This document shows positions 16,992-26,242 of a stretch of 64,000 bases of DNA, in pieces. Position 1 is the first letter of the stretch. The number at the start of each line of letters is the position of its first letter. The DNA is from SIG480 sp045636865 (GTDB lineage Bacteria; Bacillota; Clostridia; Oscillospirales; JAAYXM01), in the NCBI GenBank assembly GCA_045636865.1, contig JAZTYJ010000020.1, forward strand, positions 95,453 through 159,452. The letters are read 5' to 3'. A program made the translations under genes and the position numbers. Below the pieces are notes generated by a model. The model saw only the letters and a list, made by a program, of their open reading frames with translations, was not told where the DNA came from and searched no databases.

Positions 16992-17690
16992 ATGGGAAAG
17001 AAAATTCTTGTTGTTGAGGATGAAAAGGCTATTGCCGATATCCTCGAATTCAACTTAAAAAAAGAGGGATACGACACCATCTGCGCATACGACGGTGAAG
17101 ACGGTGCGGCAAAGGCTCTTTCCGAAAACCCCGACCTCATCCTTCTTGACGTTATGCTCCCGAAGCTTGACGGCTTTGAGGTCTGCAAAAGAGTCAGAAA
17201 AACCTCAAACGTTCCGATAATTATGGTAACGGCTCGCGAGGAGGAGGTAGATAAGGTCCTCGGTCTCGAGCTTGGTGCAGACGACTACATCACAAAGCCA
17301 TTTTCAATGCGCGAGCTTATGGCGAGAGTCAAGGCAAACGTCCGCCGCGGATTTACTGCTCCGCAGGATGAGAGCGCGCAGGCAGACGAGAACAAAATAG
17401 TGTTCGGCAATATTGTCATAAACTTAAAGAGCCTCGACCTCAAAAAGAACGGCGAGCACGTCGAGCTAACTCCGCGCGAGTTTGACCTCATAAAGTTTCT
17501 CGCAACACAGCCAAACGAGGTTTTCTCACGTGAGGAGCTTATGGAAAAGGTCTGGCAGTATGACTACTACGGTGATCTCCGCACGGTAGACGTAACGGTC
17601 CGCCGTCTCCGTGAAAAGATAGAGGATGACCCTGCAAATCCGACGAGAATCGTAACACGTCGCGGCGCAGGATATATGTTTGCAGACTGA
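16992..17690 (+). CDS. walR: response regulator WalR (YycF)
   Basis: OmpR-family regulator that controls cell-wall hydrolases and envelope homeostasis in Firmicutes. The 232-residue protein has a receiver domain with the acidic pocket VVEDE, phosphoacceptor Asp 53 (LLDVMLPKLDG) and the conserved Lys in ITKPFS, then a winged-helix DNA-binding domain with REFDLIKFLA and VDVTVRRLREKIEDDP. The identification as WalR rests on the following walK-yycH-yycI-yycJ genes. The ATG at 16992 is preferred over 16986 for spacing to GGAGG. Confidence 0.95.
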   Translation: MGKKILVVEDEKAIADILEFNLKKEGYDTICAYDGEDGAAKALSENPDLILLDVMLPKLDGFEVCKRVRKTSNVPIIMVTAREEEVDKVLGLELGADDYITKPFSMRELMARVKANVRRGFTAPQDESAQADENKIVFGNIVINLKSLDLKKNGEHVELTPREFDLIKFLATQPNEVFSREELMEKVWQYDYYGDLRTVDVTVRRLREKIEDDPANPTRIVTRRGAGYMFAD

Positions 17691-17721
17691 TTTTGATGTA
17701 GTTTTCCGGGAGGGATAGGCT

Positions 17722-19476
17722 TTGCGTTCACTTCAGATGAAGCTCGTTCTTGTCTTCGTTCTTCTTATAATTTCGGTTATGGCAATCGTCGGAACCTTTA
17801 TGCTCAACCGCGTATCGGTCTACTATTTTGACGATTTTACCGAGCAGATGAACTCAGTTTTCAATGCTGAGCTTTTTGCCATGCTCAGAAACGAAGCAAA
17901 GGAAGCAGACGGTGCGGCACGACTTAATACGGCGATAGATGCATATTCCTCCGCGATGAAGATCGGTTCTTACCGCAACTATTACATACTTGACGGTAAA
18001 ACGGGAAAAACGCTCTATGGCTCAAAATCGGGAGATGTTACGCGCACCCCGGCGATAATCGCAGCCCTTGACGGCAAAATAGGTCAGGAGAGGCGCATCT
18101 CAAGCGGATATATTGACCGCGCAAATCCGATTGAGGTCGACGGTGAGGTAAAATACATCGTCTATATAAAAGATACAAAGCAGGATATGCAGAAGCTCAC
18201 GGCATCGATGTTCACAATCATTCTCCGAACTATGCTGTTTGCGCTCATTTTTGCGATTATATTGAGCTTCCTTTTTGCAAAAACGATAACAACTCCGATC
18301 GAGAGCATAACAAAGGGTGCAAAGAAGCTCTCAATGGGTGAGCTTGACACCGAGCTTTCTGTCAGGTCAAACGACGAAATCGGAACGCTCACGGAGGCGT
18401 TTAACGACATGGCAAGCGCGCTTAATGCAACGCTTGCAAAGGTTGAGGACGAAAGAAACAAGCTCGACACCATCTTCCTTCATATGACGGACGGTGTTGC
18501 GGCGTTTTCGGATGACGGACGTCTTATCCACACAAACCCAGCAGCTCTTGAAATGCTCGGCATCGAGGAGAAGAAAAATCTTACCTACAACGACGTTTTC
18601 GGTGAAATAGAAATAAACTTTGCAGAGCTTCTCGAGAATGAAGACGGGTTTGCGGAGTGCGACCTTGAAGTGGGAGAGAAAACTCTGAAGATAAGCTTTG
18701 CACTCTTTGGCGACGAGGGCGGAGAGCACGGTGTAATGGCAATTATCCACGACTTTACGGAGCAGCAGAAGCTTGAAAAGTCAAGACGTGAGTTTGTTGC
18801 AAATGTATCCCACGAGCTCCGCACACCGCTTACAAACGTTAAAAGCTATTCCGAAACCCTTGCGGAAAATCCCGATGCACCCGAGGAGATGCGCGCGCAG
18901 TTCTTTGACGTCATCTTAAACGAAACAGACAGAATGACGAGAATCGTTAAGGACCTTCTTGCGCTCTCAAAGCTTGACTCTGCGAAGATGGACTGGAAAA
19001 ACGAAAGCTTTTCGCTCAAAAAGAGCATCGAAAACGCATATCGCGCAATGGAGATGGAGGCGCGTCGTCGCGGACAGAAGCTTACGCTCTCAATAGAAGC
19101 GGACCTACCTTCTTTCTTCGGTGACCGCGAGAGAATAGAGCAGGTTTTCATAAACCTTCTCTCAAATGCGGTTAAATACACTCCCGACAACGGCAGAGTG
19201 GACTTCTCGGCGGAGAGATGCGACAATGATTTTGTAAAAATAACGGTAAAAGACAACGGTATCGGAATCCCCGAGAAGGACATTCCGCGCCTGTTTGAAC
19301 GTTTTTACCGTGTTGATAAGGCTCGAAGCCGTGAAATGGGCGGCACGGGTCTCGGACTTGCCATCGCAAAGGAAATCATCGAGCATTACGGTGGCGAGAT
19401 AAAGCTTTCAAGCGTATATAAGGAGGGAACAACCGTTTCTGTTTACCTTCCGATGAAAGCAGGTGCCGAAGTATGA
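17722..19476 (+). CDS. walK: sensor histidine kinase WalK (YycG)
   Basis: Membrane kinase that phosphorylates WalR. Domains in order (584 residues): membrane helix about 7-27, an extracytoplasmic domain to about 160, second helix about 168-187, HAMP with TTPIESITKGAKKLSMGELD, a PAS domain around 245-345, HisKA with His 364 in NVSHELRTPL, and a GHKL ATPase with NLLSNAVKYTPDN, KDNGIGIPEKD and GGTGLGLAIAKEI. The start is TTG with GGGAGGGAT upstream. The stop overlaps the yycH start. The full receptor layout matches WalK of other Firmicutes. Confidence 0.95.
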   Translation: MRSLQMKLVLVFVLLIISVMAIVGTFMLNRVSVYYFDDFTEQMNSVFNAELFAMLRNEAKEADGAARLNTAIDAYSSAMKIGSYRNYYILDGKTGKTLYGSKSGDVTRTPAIIAALDGKIGQERRISSGYIDRANPIEVDGEVKYIVYIKDTKQDMQKLTASMFTIILRTMLFALIFAIILSFLFAKTITTPIESITKGAKKLSMGELDTELSVRSNDEIGTLTEAFNDMASALNATLAKVEDERNKLDTIFLHMTDGVAAFSDDGRLIHTNPAALEMLGIEEKKNLTYNDVFGEIEINFAELLENEDGFAECDLEVGEKTLKISFALFGDEGGEHGVMAIIHDFTEQQKLEKSRREFVANVSHELRTPLTNVKSYSETLAENPDAPEEMRAQFFDVILNETDRMTRIVKDLLALSKLDSAKMDWKNESFSLKKSIENAYRAMEMEARRRGQKLTLSIEADLPSFFGDRERIEQVFINLLSNAVKYTPDNGRVDFSAERCDNDFVKITVKDNGIGIPEKDIPRLFERFYRVDKARSREMGGTGLGLAIAKEIIEHYGGEIKLSSVYKEGTTVSVYLPMKAGAEV

Positions 19477-20801
19477 GCACCACAAAAGAAAAAATAAAAA
19501 CAATTCTCATCTGCGTGCTTGTCGCAGGTATGCTCTACTTTACCGCAACAATATGGTTTTATGACAGTCCGTTTGGAGACATGAGCATATCTTCCCTTTT
19601 CGATATGCCGGTTTATGAGGATGTCGGAGAAGGCGCGGGAAGCGACCTTGAGGGCTACGGCATCCGCCCGCTTGCAATCGTTGTAAGCGACGATACGTCG
19701 CGCCGCGGCGTGATATATTCATCGGATGAGACTGATGCGATATATACACAGCTGCGCGAAAATCTTGCTGAATGTATGAAAAAGGCAAAGGTGCTTCGCG
19801 AAACCGATTCGCTTTCGTGGGAGAGCGCGCTTTCCGGCGGCGGAATCTTTATGGATTATCGTACGGATATCCCGTATCCCCTGCTCCGCACATGGCTCTC
19901 CGCGAGTGCGGGCACGGATGCAGCTTCGGGTAGATACTACATCATTTCGACAGCCAGAAAAAACGCGTCAATTTATATTAAAAACAGCGCAGGACAGACT
20001 TTTGTCGCAGATACCGACGTGTCATCGGAGACCGTAATATATGCAATTTCGAAAATTGCATCGGGAAAGGTCAGCTTCGCGGCAGACCACGAAGACGGCA
20101 GATTCTCTGCGATTTCAAAGGAAACCGTAATTTCGGAAACACCCCGCGAGGTGCCGGTGCTTATGCCGTATGATGCATCCTCAGGCATTTCGGATGATTC
20201 GAAGCGGGCTTTTCTTGAGGTTTTCGGTCTTAAGGACGCTACTCCGTCAGAGTATCTTGAGAAGGACGGCTCGGTTGTTTGTGTTGCTGACCGCGTTACC
20301 CTCAAAATCTCGCCGGAAGGCACCGCAGTATATACCGACACGCGCGACGCGGCAGACGAAACTCTCGGAATAGTCGTAGAATGTGATTCGGAAATTCCGA
20401 CGCTTGCCGAAAAAACCGAGGCAGCGCGAGCTCTTTCTGCGCGCATTGCGTCAGCTCTCCGATGTGATGGTGGAATCTACCTTCTCTCCGTATCCGAAAC
20501 GGCAAACGGAACGGAGATTACATTCGGTCGTCATATAAACGGAATTCCGATAGATATGAAAAGTACGCTGTGGTTTGCAAATATCCGCATAAAGGGAGAA
20601 ACCGTGGTTTCGGCAAAGTTCAATATCGGAAGCTATCTGAAAACATCAAGAAATACGGCGTATATTCCCGAAAACCTTGCCGCCGCGGCACTTTCGGGAA
20701 GCGGGAAATCGGGAGACTTAAACCTCCGTTATCCGGGTGCAACTGACGGTGAGATTTCGCCCGGGTGGTATATCGGAGGGCTTCACAAAACGGAAGAATA
20801 A
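19473..20801 (+). CDS. yycH: YycH-like regulator of WalK
   Basis: A 442-residue protein with a single N-terminal membrane anchor (TILICVLVAGMLYFTATIWF) and a large extracytoplasmic part, as in YycH, which with YycI modulates WalK at the membrane. Sequence similarity in this family is weak, so the call depends on length, topology and position between walK and the YycI-like gene. It starts inside the walK stop (ATGA overlap), showing tight coupling. Confidence 0.8.
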   Translation: MSTTKEKIKTILICVLVAGMLYFTATIWFYDSPFGDMSISSLFDMPVYEDVGEGAGSDLEGYGIRPLAIVVSDDTSRRGVIYSSDETDAIYTQLRENLAECMKKAKVLRETDSLSWESALSGGGIFMDYRTDIPYPLLRTWLSASAGTDAASGRYYIISTARKNASIYIKNSAGQTFVADTDVSSETVIYAISKIASGKVSFAADHEDGRFSAISKETVISETPREVPVLMPYDASSGISDDSKRAFLEVFGLKDATPSEYLEKDGSVVCVADRVTLKISPEGTAVYTDTRDAADETLGIVVECDSEIPTLAEKTEAARALSARIASALRCDGGIYLLSVSETANGTEITFGRHINGIPIDMKSTLWFANIRIKGETVVSAKFNIGSYLKTSRNTAYIPENLAAAALSGSGKSGDLNLRYPGATDGEISPGWYIGGLHKTEE

Positions 20802-20825
20802 AATTTTCGGGAAGGAGAATATAAA

Positions 20826-21647
20826 TTGGATTGGTCACGAGCAAAAACAATTCTTATAGTGCTTTTGTTTGCAGTAAATATTTTTCTTCTCGGAACATAT
20901 ATAATCCGTGAAAATGACGAGCGAAAAGAAATGGAGGAGCTTCGCGAGAATGCCTGTCAGGTGCTTGAAAAGTCAGGAATATCCGTAAAATGCGAGGCAG
21001 TTCCCCTTGATTCGGTAAAGATAAGATCGGCAACTGTGCGGACAAACCGGCAAAAAGAAAAAATTGCCCGCGCACTTTTCGGTGAGATTGAGGCAAAGTC
21101 GGATGCGGCGGAAGACGTATATTCGGGAAACGGCGGAAATATAATGTTCCGACAGGATTCTTTTTCGTTTGTTTGCTCATCGGGGAAGGAGATACTGTCG
21201 CTCGATGATGCAAAGTCACTCGCATATGAAATTGCAAAAAAGCTTACGGTCCGGGTGTCGCCTGATGACCTTATCGCCTACTCGACAAACGGAGGGTTTA
21301 CGGTAAAAATTCCTCAGCTTTCCGGAAACGCACACATTTTTGATGCGGATATAGAGTTGAATATTTCCTCTTCCGGAAACGTTCTCGGAAACGGAAAATT
21401 TATCGCAAACGACTCTCCCGGTGCGGCAAACGGAGAAACCATGAACATCTCGGCACTGCTGTTTGAATTTGCAGATGAGATAAAAGCCATGGGAAAAGAA
21501 CGTCTCAACATAGTTTCGGTGGAGTACGGCTATTGCTCGAGAAACTCCTCTGTTGATGCGGCATATCTCACTCCTGCAATAAAGTTCGTAACCGACAGCG
21601 GCATATTCTATATGAGCATGTCAGACGCAAGTCTCATAAAAGTTTAA
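20826..21647 (+). CDS. yycI: YycI-like regulator of WalK
   Basis: A 273-residue protein with one N-terminal membrane segment (TILIVLLFAVNIFLLGTYII) opening with MDWSRAKTI, the typical YycI start (WxxxKTI). The rest is extracytoplasmic with a beta-rich repeat-like fold. It begins with TTG after AAGGAG, 24 bases after yycH. In the known system it pairs with YycH to control WalK. Confidence 0.83.
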   Translation: MDWSRAKTILIVLLFAVNIFLLGTYIIRENDERKEMEELRENACQVLEKSGISVKCEAVPLDSVKIRSATVRTNRQKEKIARALFGEIEAKSDAAEDVYSGNGGNIMFRQDSFSFVCSSGKEILSLDDAKSLAYEIAKKLTVRVSPDDLIAYSTNGGFTVKIPQLSGNAHIFDADIELNISSSGNVLGNGKFIANDSPGAANGETMNISALLFEFADEIKAMGKERLNIVSVEYGYCSRNSSVDAAYLTPAIKFVTDSGIFYMSMSDASLIKV

Positions 21648-21664
21648 AATATTAAAAATATGTT

Positions 21665-21693
21665 TTGCAATTTGTAAAGATATCTGCTATAAT
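21665..21693 (+). promoter_or_regulatory. candidate promoter of murA
   Basis: TTGCAA (21665-21670), 17-bp spacer, perfect TATAAT (21688-21693), in the 151-base gap between yycI and murA. It implies that murA can be transcribed apart from the wal genes. Confidence 0.65.
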
Positions 21694-21798
21694 TTAATTT
21701 GGTGAATATCAATTTCTTTTTTAGGGAAAGATATTCTTTCGTAAAGAAGTCTGAAAGCATTATGTTTTCTGCAAATTTCTGAGAAGAGGTGCGGTGCG

Positions 21799-23088
21799 TT
21801 GACAAAATACGTGATCCACGGCGGAGAGAAGCTCCGCGGCGAAGTTACCATAAGCGGCGCAAAAAATGCGGCTGTTGCAATAATTCCCGCAGCACTTCTT
21901 GTTGACGGTGTCTGCAGAATCGAAAACATTCCCGAAATCCGCGATGTCACACTTATGCTTGAGCTTCTTCGCGATATCGGTGCAGATGTCAAGATGATAA
22001 ACCGCAACTGCGTTGAGATAAACGCATCAAGAATCCGCACGACGCGTGCACATTATGATATGGCGCGCATGATCCGTGCTTCTTATTACTTGATTGGCGC
22101 ATTACTCGGAAGATTCGGTTCGGCTCAGGTCGCGCTCCCCGGCGGATGCAACCTCGGTGACCGTCCGATAGACCAGCACACAAAGGCATTCAAGCTCCTG
22201 GGTGCAAACGTCGATGTCCAGAACGGATACGTCTTTGCAGAGAGCCTCGGAAGGCTTCGCGCCACATCGGTTTATCTCGATGTTGTTTCGGTCGGCGCAA
22301 CCATAAACACAATCCTCGCATCGGTTCTTGCCGACGGGGTTACGATTATCGAAAATGCCGCAAAAGAGCCGCACATTGTTGACCTCGCAAACTTCTTAAA
22401 CTCAATGGGCGCAAATGTAAGCGGTGCGGGTACGGACATTATCAAGGTTCGCGGTGTTCCGAAAATCGGCGGAGGATCATACACCATAATCCCCGACCAG
22501 ATCGAGGCAGGAACATATATGGCAGCAGTTACCGCTACCGGCGGCGAAATTCTCGTGAAGAATATCATCCCCAAGCATCTTGACTGTATAACCGCAAAGC
22601 TCATAGAGATGGGCGCAGAGGTTACGGAATACGGCGATTCGCTTCTTGTCAAGCGTGAAAAACCGCTTACAAAAACAAATATAAAGACACTTCCCTATCC
22701 GGGATTTCCGACGGATATGCAGCCTCAGGCAACGGTCATCCTCTCAATGGCAGAGGGCATGAGCCTTGTCACCGAAGGCGTGTGGGACAGCCGCTACCGC
22801 TACGTTGAAGAACTGCGCAGAATGGGCGCAAAGATTCAGGTTGACGGCAAAACAGCAGTCGTTGAGGGTGTTTCTTCGCTCATGGGTGCGCCGGTGCGTG
22901 CGTGCGACCTCCGTGCAGGCGCGGCGATGGTCATCGCAGGACTTGCGGCAGACGGAATCACAGAGGTCGAAGACGTCTCCCACATTGAGCGCGGATATGA
23001 GCACATCATAGAAAAGCTTACTGCACTCGGCGCAAGCATCAAAAGAGTTGAAATGCCGGACATCCCGTCGGTACAGAACGCACAATAA
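21799..23088 (+). CDS. murA: UDP-N-acetylglucosamine 1-carboxyvinyltransferase
   Basis: First committed step of peptidoglycan synthesis: transfers enolpyruvate from PEP to UDP-GlcNAc. The 429-residue protein has the N-terminal SGAKNAAVAI motif and the active-site loop LPGGCNLGDRPIDQH with the fosfomycin-target cysteine present (Cys 117), so it should be fosfomycin-sensitive at the target level. Start TTG at 21799 with AGAGGTG upstream. Unusually it is inserted between yycI and yycJ of the wal cluster, linking wall synthesis with the wall-sensing system. A terminator follows. Confidence 0.95.
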   Translation: MTKYVIHGGEKLRGEVTISGAKNAAVAIIPAALLVDGVCRIENIPEIRDVTLMLELLRDIGADVKMINRNCVEINASRIRTTRAHYDMARMIRASYYLIGALLGRFGSAQVALPGGCNLGDRPIDQHTKAFKLLGANVDVQNGYVFAESLGRLRATSVYLDVVSVGATINTILASVLADGVTIIENAAKEPHIVDLANFLNSMGANVSGAGTDIIKVRGVPKIGGGSYTIIPDQIEAGTYMAAVTATGGEILVKNIIPKHLDCITAKLIEMGAEVTEYGDSLLVKREKPLTKTNIKTLPYPGFPTDMQPQATVILSMAEGMSLVTEGVWDSRYRYVEELRRMGAKIQVDGKTAVVEGVSSLMGAPVRACDLRAGAAMVIAGLAADGITEVEDVSHIERGYEHIIEKLTALGASIKRVEMPDIPSVQNAQ

Positions 23089-23091
23089 ATT

Positions 23092-23118
23092 AAAGGAACG
23101 GACTTTCCGTTCCTTTTT
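23092..23118 (+). terminator. terminator after murA
   Basis: An 11-bp perfect stem AAAGGAACGGA/TCCGTTCCTTT with a 3-base loop and a short T run lies between murA and yycJ. The yycJ-rlmH genes may depend on read-through. Confidence 0.8.
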
Positions 23119-23141
23119 ATGTATAGAAAAGGAAGAGAAAA

Positions 23142-23936
23142 ATGCTTAAAGTATGCCCCATCGCAAGCGGTTCAAACGGCAACTGCACATACATATCTGA
23201 CGGAAAAGTGAACATATTGATAGATGCAGGCATTTCTGCAACGCGCATTATAAGGGAGCTTTCTACGCTTTGCGTTGCCGCATCGGAGATAGATGCGATT
23301 TTCATAACGCACGAGCACGGCGACCATATAACAGGGCTTTTAAAGCTCCTTGACCGTACTGATGCGACGGTTTATGCATCCGAGGGAACCGTGAGAGGTA
23401 TAAATGAAAGAGTTTCCGGAATCGGCCACAGGCTTGAATGCATCCTGCCTGACGGGGAAAAGACCGTCGGTGAGCTTAAAATACGCGCATTCCGAACACC
23501 TCACGATACCTACGAAAGCACGGGCTTTACCGTATGCTCTGAAAAAGAGCGTGCAACCGTCGCAACCGACATTGGCTGTGTAACTGACGAGCTTTTGCCA
23601 GAGCTTATGGGTGCGGATATCCTTCTGCTTGAGTCAAACTACGATAAACGCAGGCTCCACTTCAGCAAGTATCCGCAGTTTTTAAAAGACCGCATCTGCG
23701 GCGGCTGCGGACATCTCTCAAATGACGAGTGTGCAAGCGTTGCACGTCTTGCGGCAGAGAGCGGAACAAAAAACATAATCCTCGGACACATCAGCGCCGA
23801 GAACAACTCTCCGAAGGAAGCATACACCGCCGTGCACACGCACCTTACGCAAAGCGGAATAATCCCCGGAGTTGATATGATGCTGTATGTCGCAACGCGC
23901 GACAAACGCGGAGAACTTGTCGAGGTGAAAAAATGA
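23142..23936 (+). CDS. walJ: YycJ/WalJ metallo-beta-lactamase-fold exonuclease
   Basis: A 264-residue metallo-beta-lactamase-fold protein of the YycJ family, a dinuclear-metal 5'-3' exonuclease linked to DNA repair and cell-division coordination. Seen: GSNGNCTYI at the N-terminus, the HxHxDH motif as THEHGDH, further ligands in FRTPHDT, VATDIGCV, LESNYD and ILGHISAEN. Context in the wal cluster followed by rlmH matches the classical gene order. Its stop overlaps the rlmH start by 4 bases. Confidence 0.92.
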   Translation: MLKVCPIASGSNGNCTYISDGKVNILIDAGISATRIIRELSTLCVAASEIDAIFITHEHGDHITGLLKLLDRTDATVYASEGTVRGINERVSGIGHRLECILPDGEKTVGELKIRAFRTPHDTYESTGFTVCSEKERATVATDIGCVTDELLPELMGADILLLESNYDKRRLHFSKYPQFLKDRICGGCGHLSNDECASVARLAAESGTKNIILGHISAENNSPKEAYTAVHTHLTQSGIIPGVDMMLYVATRDKRGELVEVKK

Positions 23937-24406
23937 TAGGTATAGATCTGATATGCGTCGGAAAACTTAAGGAAAAGTTCTTCTCCGACGCGGTGAAGGA
24001 ATATGAAAAACGCCTTTCGGGATACTGCAAGTTAAATATTACCGAAATTTCCGAAAACGTTGTGGCATCCCCTGCGGAAATCACGACGGCTCTCTCGAAG
24101 GAGGGCGAGAAGATTCTCGCAAAAATTCCGAATGGTGCATATGTCGCAGCGATGTGCATTGAGGGAGACGGACTCTCAAGCGAAGAGCTTTCAAAAAAGC
24201 TGTCATCTCTCAAGGTTTCGGGAAAATCAAAAATTGTTTTTATAATCGGTGGTTCAAACGGTCTTTCAGACGAGGTGAAAGAGCGTGCAAACCTGCGCCT
24301 TTCGATGTCGAAGATGACGTTTCCGCACCACCTTGCGCGAGTGATGGTGCTTGAACAGATCTATCGCGCATTCAAGATAGAAGAGGGTTCGGGGTACCAT
24401 AAATAA
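23933..24406 (+). CDS. rlmH: 23S rRNA (pseudouridine1915-N3)-methyltransferase
   Basis: Methylates pseudouridine 1915 in helix 69 of 23S rRNA. The 157-residue SPOUT-family protein has the signature FIIGGSNGLSDEVK, the knot region KMTFPHHLARVMVLEQIYRA and the invariant ending GSGYHK. The start ATG overlaps the yycJ stop. The position after yycJ is conserved across Firmicutes. Confidence 0.96.
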   Translation: MIGIDLICVGKLKEKFFSDAVKEYEKRLSGYCKLNITEISENVVASPAEITTALSKEGEKILAKIPNGAYVAAMCIEGDGLSSEELSKKLSSLKVSGKSKIVFIIGGSNGLSDEVKERANLRLSMSKMTFPHHLARVMVLEQIYRAFKIEEGSGYHK

Positions 24407-24416
24407 GGAGGTTTTT

Positions 24417-26114
24417 ATGGACTACACGAAGGAATACGAAAAATGGATATGCGAAAAATCACTTTCGGATGCCGGGAGAGAAGAGCTTCTTTCTTTGAAT
24501 GAAAAAGAGAAGGAAGACAGATTTTACACACACCTGAGCTTTGGTACGGCAGGGCTTCGTGGCATTCTCGGAATGGGAACGAACAGAATGAACGTGTATA
24601 CCGTTCGACGTGCAACACAGGGGCTTGCATCAACCATACTTGCGCTCGGAAGGCGTGAGGCAAACCGCGGCGTCGTAATCGGTATGGACTGCCGCAATAT
24701 GAGCGATATCTTTGCGCGTGAGGCGGCGTGCGTGCTCGCGGCAAACAAAATCCCCGTCTACCTTTTTGAGTCACTCCGTCCGACTCCCGAGCTTTCGTTT
24801 GCAATCCGCGCGCTCGGTGCAATTTCGGGAATAAACATCACAGCAAGCCACAACCCGAAGGAATATAACGGCTACAAGGTCTACTGGGAGGATGGCGCAC
24901 AGCTTCCGACGAGGAAGTCGGATGCCGTTCTTTCCGAGATGGAAAAAATCGACCTTTTTTCCGGTGCAAAAACAATGGATTTTGACAAAGCGGTAAAAAA
25001 AGGCATCATAACCCTCATCGGCGAAGAGGTTGATGAGGCTTTTATGGTGCACGTGCTCGGTGCGGTAATCGACCGCGAGCCTGCAAAGAAAGTCGGAAAA
25101 GATTTTAAAATAGTCTACACCCCCTTCTACGGCACGGGATACAAAATTGTCCCCGAGGTTCTCTTGCGAGCAGGCTTTGAAAACGTCATAAGCGTAAAAG
25201 AACAGAGCGTTCCCGACGGCAACTTCCCGACGGTCAGAAGTCCGAACCCCGAAGATCCCGAAGGGTTTGCTCTCGCGGTGGAGCTTGCAAAGAAGGAAAA
25301 TGCAGACATTATTATAGGAACCGACCCCGATGCAGACCGCGTTGCCGTGATGTGCCGGACGAGCGATGGAGAATATGACGTTCTGTCCGGAAACTGCACG
25401 GGTGTCATGCTCCTTGACTATATGACAGGTGCGCTCTCGCGGTGCGGAAGACTTTCGAAAGACGCATACGCCGTAAAAAGCATCGTAACAACCGAGATGG
25501 CGCGGGCAGTATGTGAGAAAAACGGTGTCCGTATGTATGAAACATTTACGGGATTTAAATATATCGCAGGTAAGGTTTCAGAAATCGGTGCGCGCGGCTT
25601 TGTCATGGGTTATGAAGAGTCAATCGGATATCTCATCGGGGATTTCTGCAGAGACAAGGACGCGATAACCGCGTCCATGATGATAGCCGAAATGGCGGCA
25701 TATCACAAGTCACAGGGCAAAACGCTTTTTGAAGCGATGGATGAGCTTTATGAAAAATACGGCGCATATGCAGAAAAAACACTCTCGGTCGTTATGCCGG
25801 GAATCGACGGTGTTGAAAAGCGCGAAGCTATTATGAAAAAGCTCCGCGAAAATCCGCCCGGGCTTCTTGCGGGAACAAAGGTCATAAAAGTGCGCGACTA
25901 CCTCACGGGTGAGACGGATTCGGGCGAAAAGCTCCCGATTTCCGGAAGCAACGTCCTTTATTTCGAGCTCGAGGACGACACTCGCTTTATCGTGCGCCCG
26001 TCGGGAACGGAGCCGAAGATTAAAGTTTATATCCTCGCGCATGCAAAAACGCGGGCTGATGCAGAGCAAAATATAGAAAAATATTATAAGATCGCAGAAG
26101 ACATAACAAAATAA
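24417..26114 (+). CDS. phosphoglucomutase / phosphomannomutase
   Basis: Alpha-D-phosphohexomutase of 565 residues, the long PgcA type that interconverts glucose-1-P and glucose-6-P. The phosphoserine loop is ITASHNPKEYNGYKVY, the metal loop GTDPDADRV, the sugar loop GYEESIGYLIG and the phosphate-binding loop RPSGTEPKIKVY. Strong ribosome site (AAGGAGG). It follows rlmH by 10 bases and probably feeds UDP-glucose and wall or glycogen polymers. Confidence 0.94.
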   Translation: MDYTKEYEKWICEKSLSDAGREELLSLNEKEKEDRFYTHLSFGTAGLRGILGMGTNRMNVYTVRRATQGLASTILALGRREANRGVVIGMDCRNMSDIFAREAACVLAANKIPVYLFESLRPTPELSFAIRALGAISGINITASHNPKEYNGYKVYWEDGAQLPTRKSDAVLSEMEKIDLFSGAKTMDFDKAVKKGIITLIGEEVDEAFMVHVLGAVIDREPAKKVGKDFKIVYTPFYGTGYKIVPEVLLRAGFENVISVKEQSVPDGNFPTVRSPNPEDPEGFALAVELAKKENADIIIGTDPDADRVAVMCRTSDGEYDVLSGNCTGVMLLDYMTGALSRCGRLSKDAYAVKSIVTTEMARAVCEKNGVRMYETFTGFKYIAGKVSEIGARGFVMGYEESIGYLIGDFCRDKDAITASMMIAEMAAYHKSQGKTLFEAMDELYEKYGAYAEKTLSVVMPGIDGVEKREAIMKKLRENPPGLLAGTKVIKVRDYLTGETDSGEKLPISGSNVLYFELEDDTRFIVRPSGTEPKIKVYILAHAKTRADAEQNIEKYYKIAEDITK

Positions 26115-26137
26115 TTAGTGATAACAACCAAAAAATA

Positions 26138-26166
26138 TTGACTTGACATTAAAAAATTGTTATAAT
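26138..26166 (+). promoter_or_regulatory. promoter of the solute-binding protein gene
   Basis: TTGACT (26138-26143), 17-bp spacer, perfect TATAAT (26161-26166). A second TTGACA at 26143-26148 has too short a spacer. A 77-base leader follows before the start codon. Confidence 0.75.
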
Positions 26167-26242
26167 TGTTTTACAAAAATGCGCACGGATTTGGTGAAAT
26201 TGCCAAATGGCGCAAATCTTAAAAATTAAGGAGAAAAAACAG

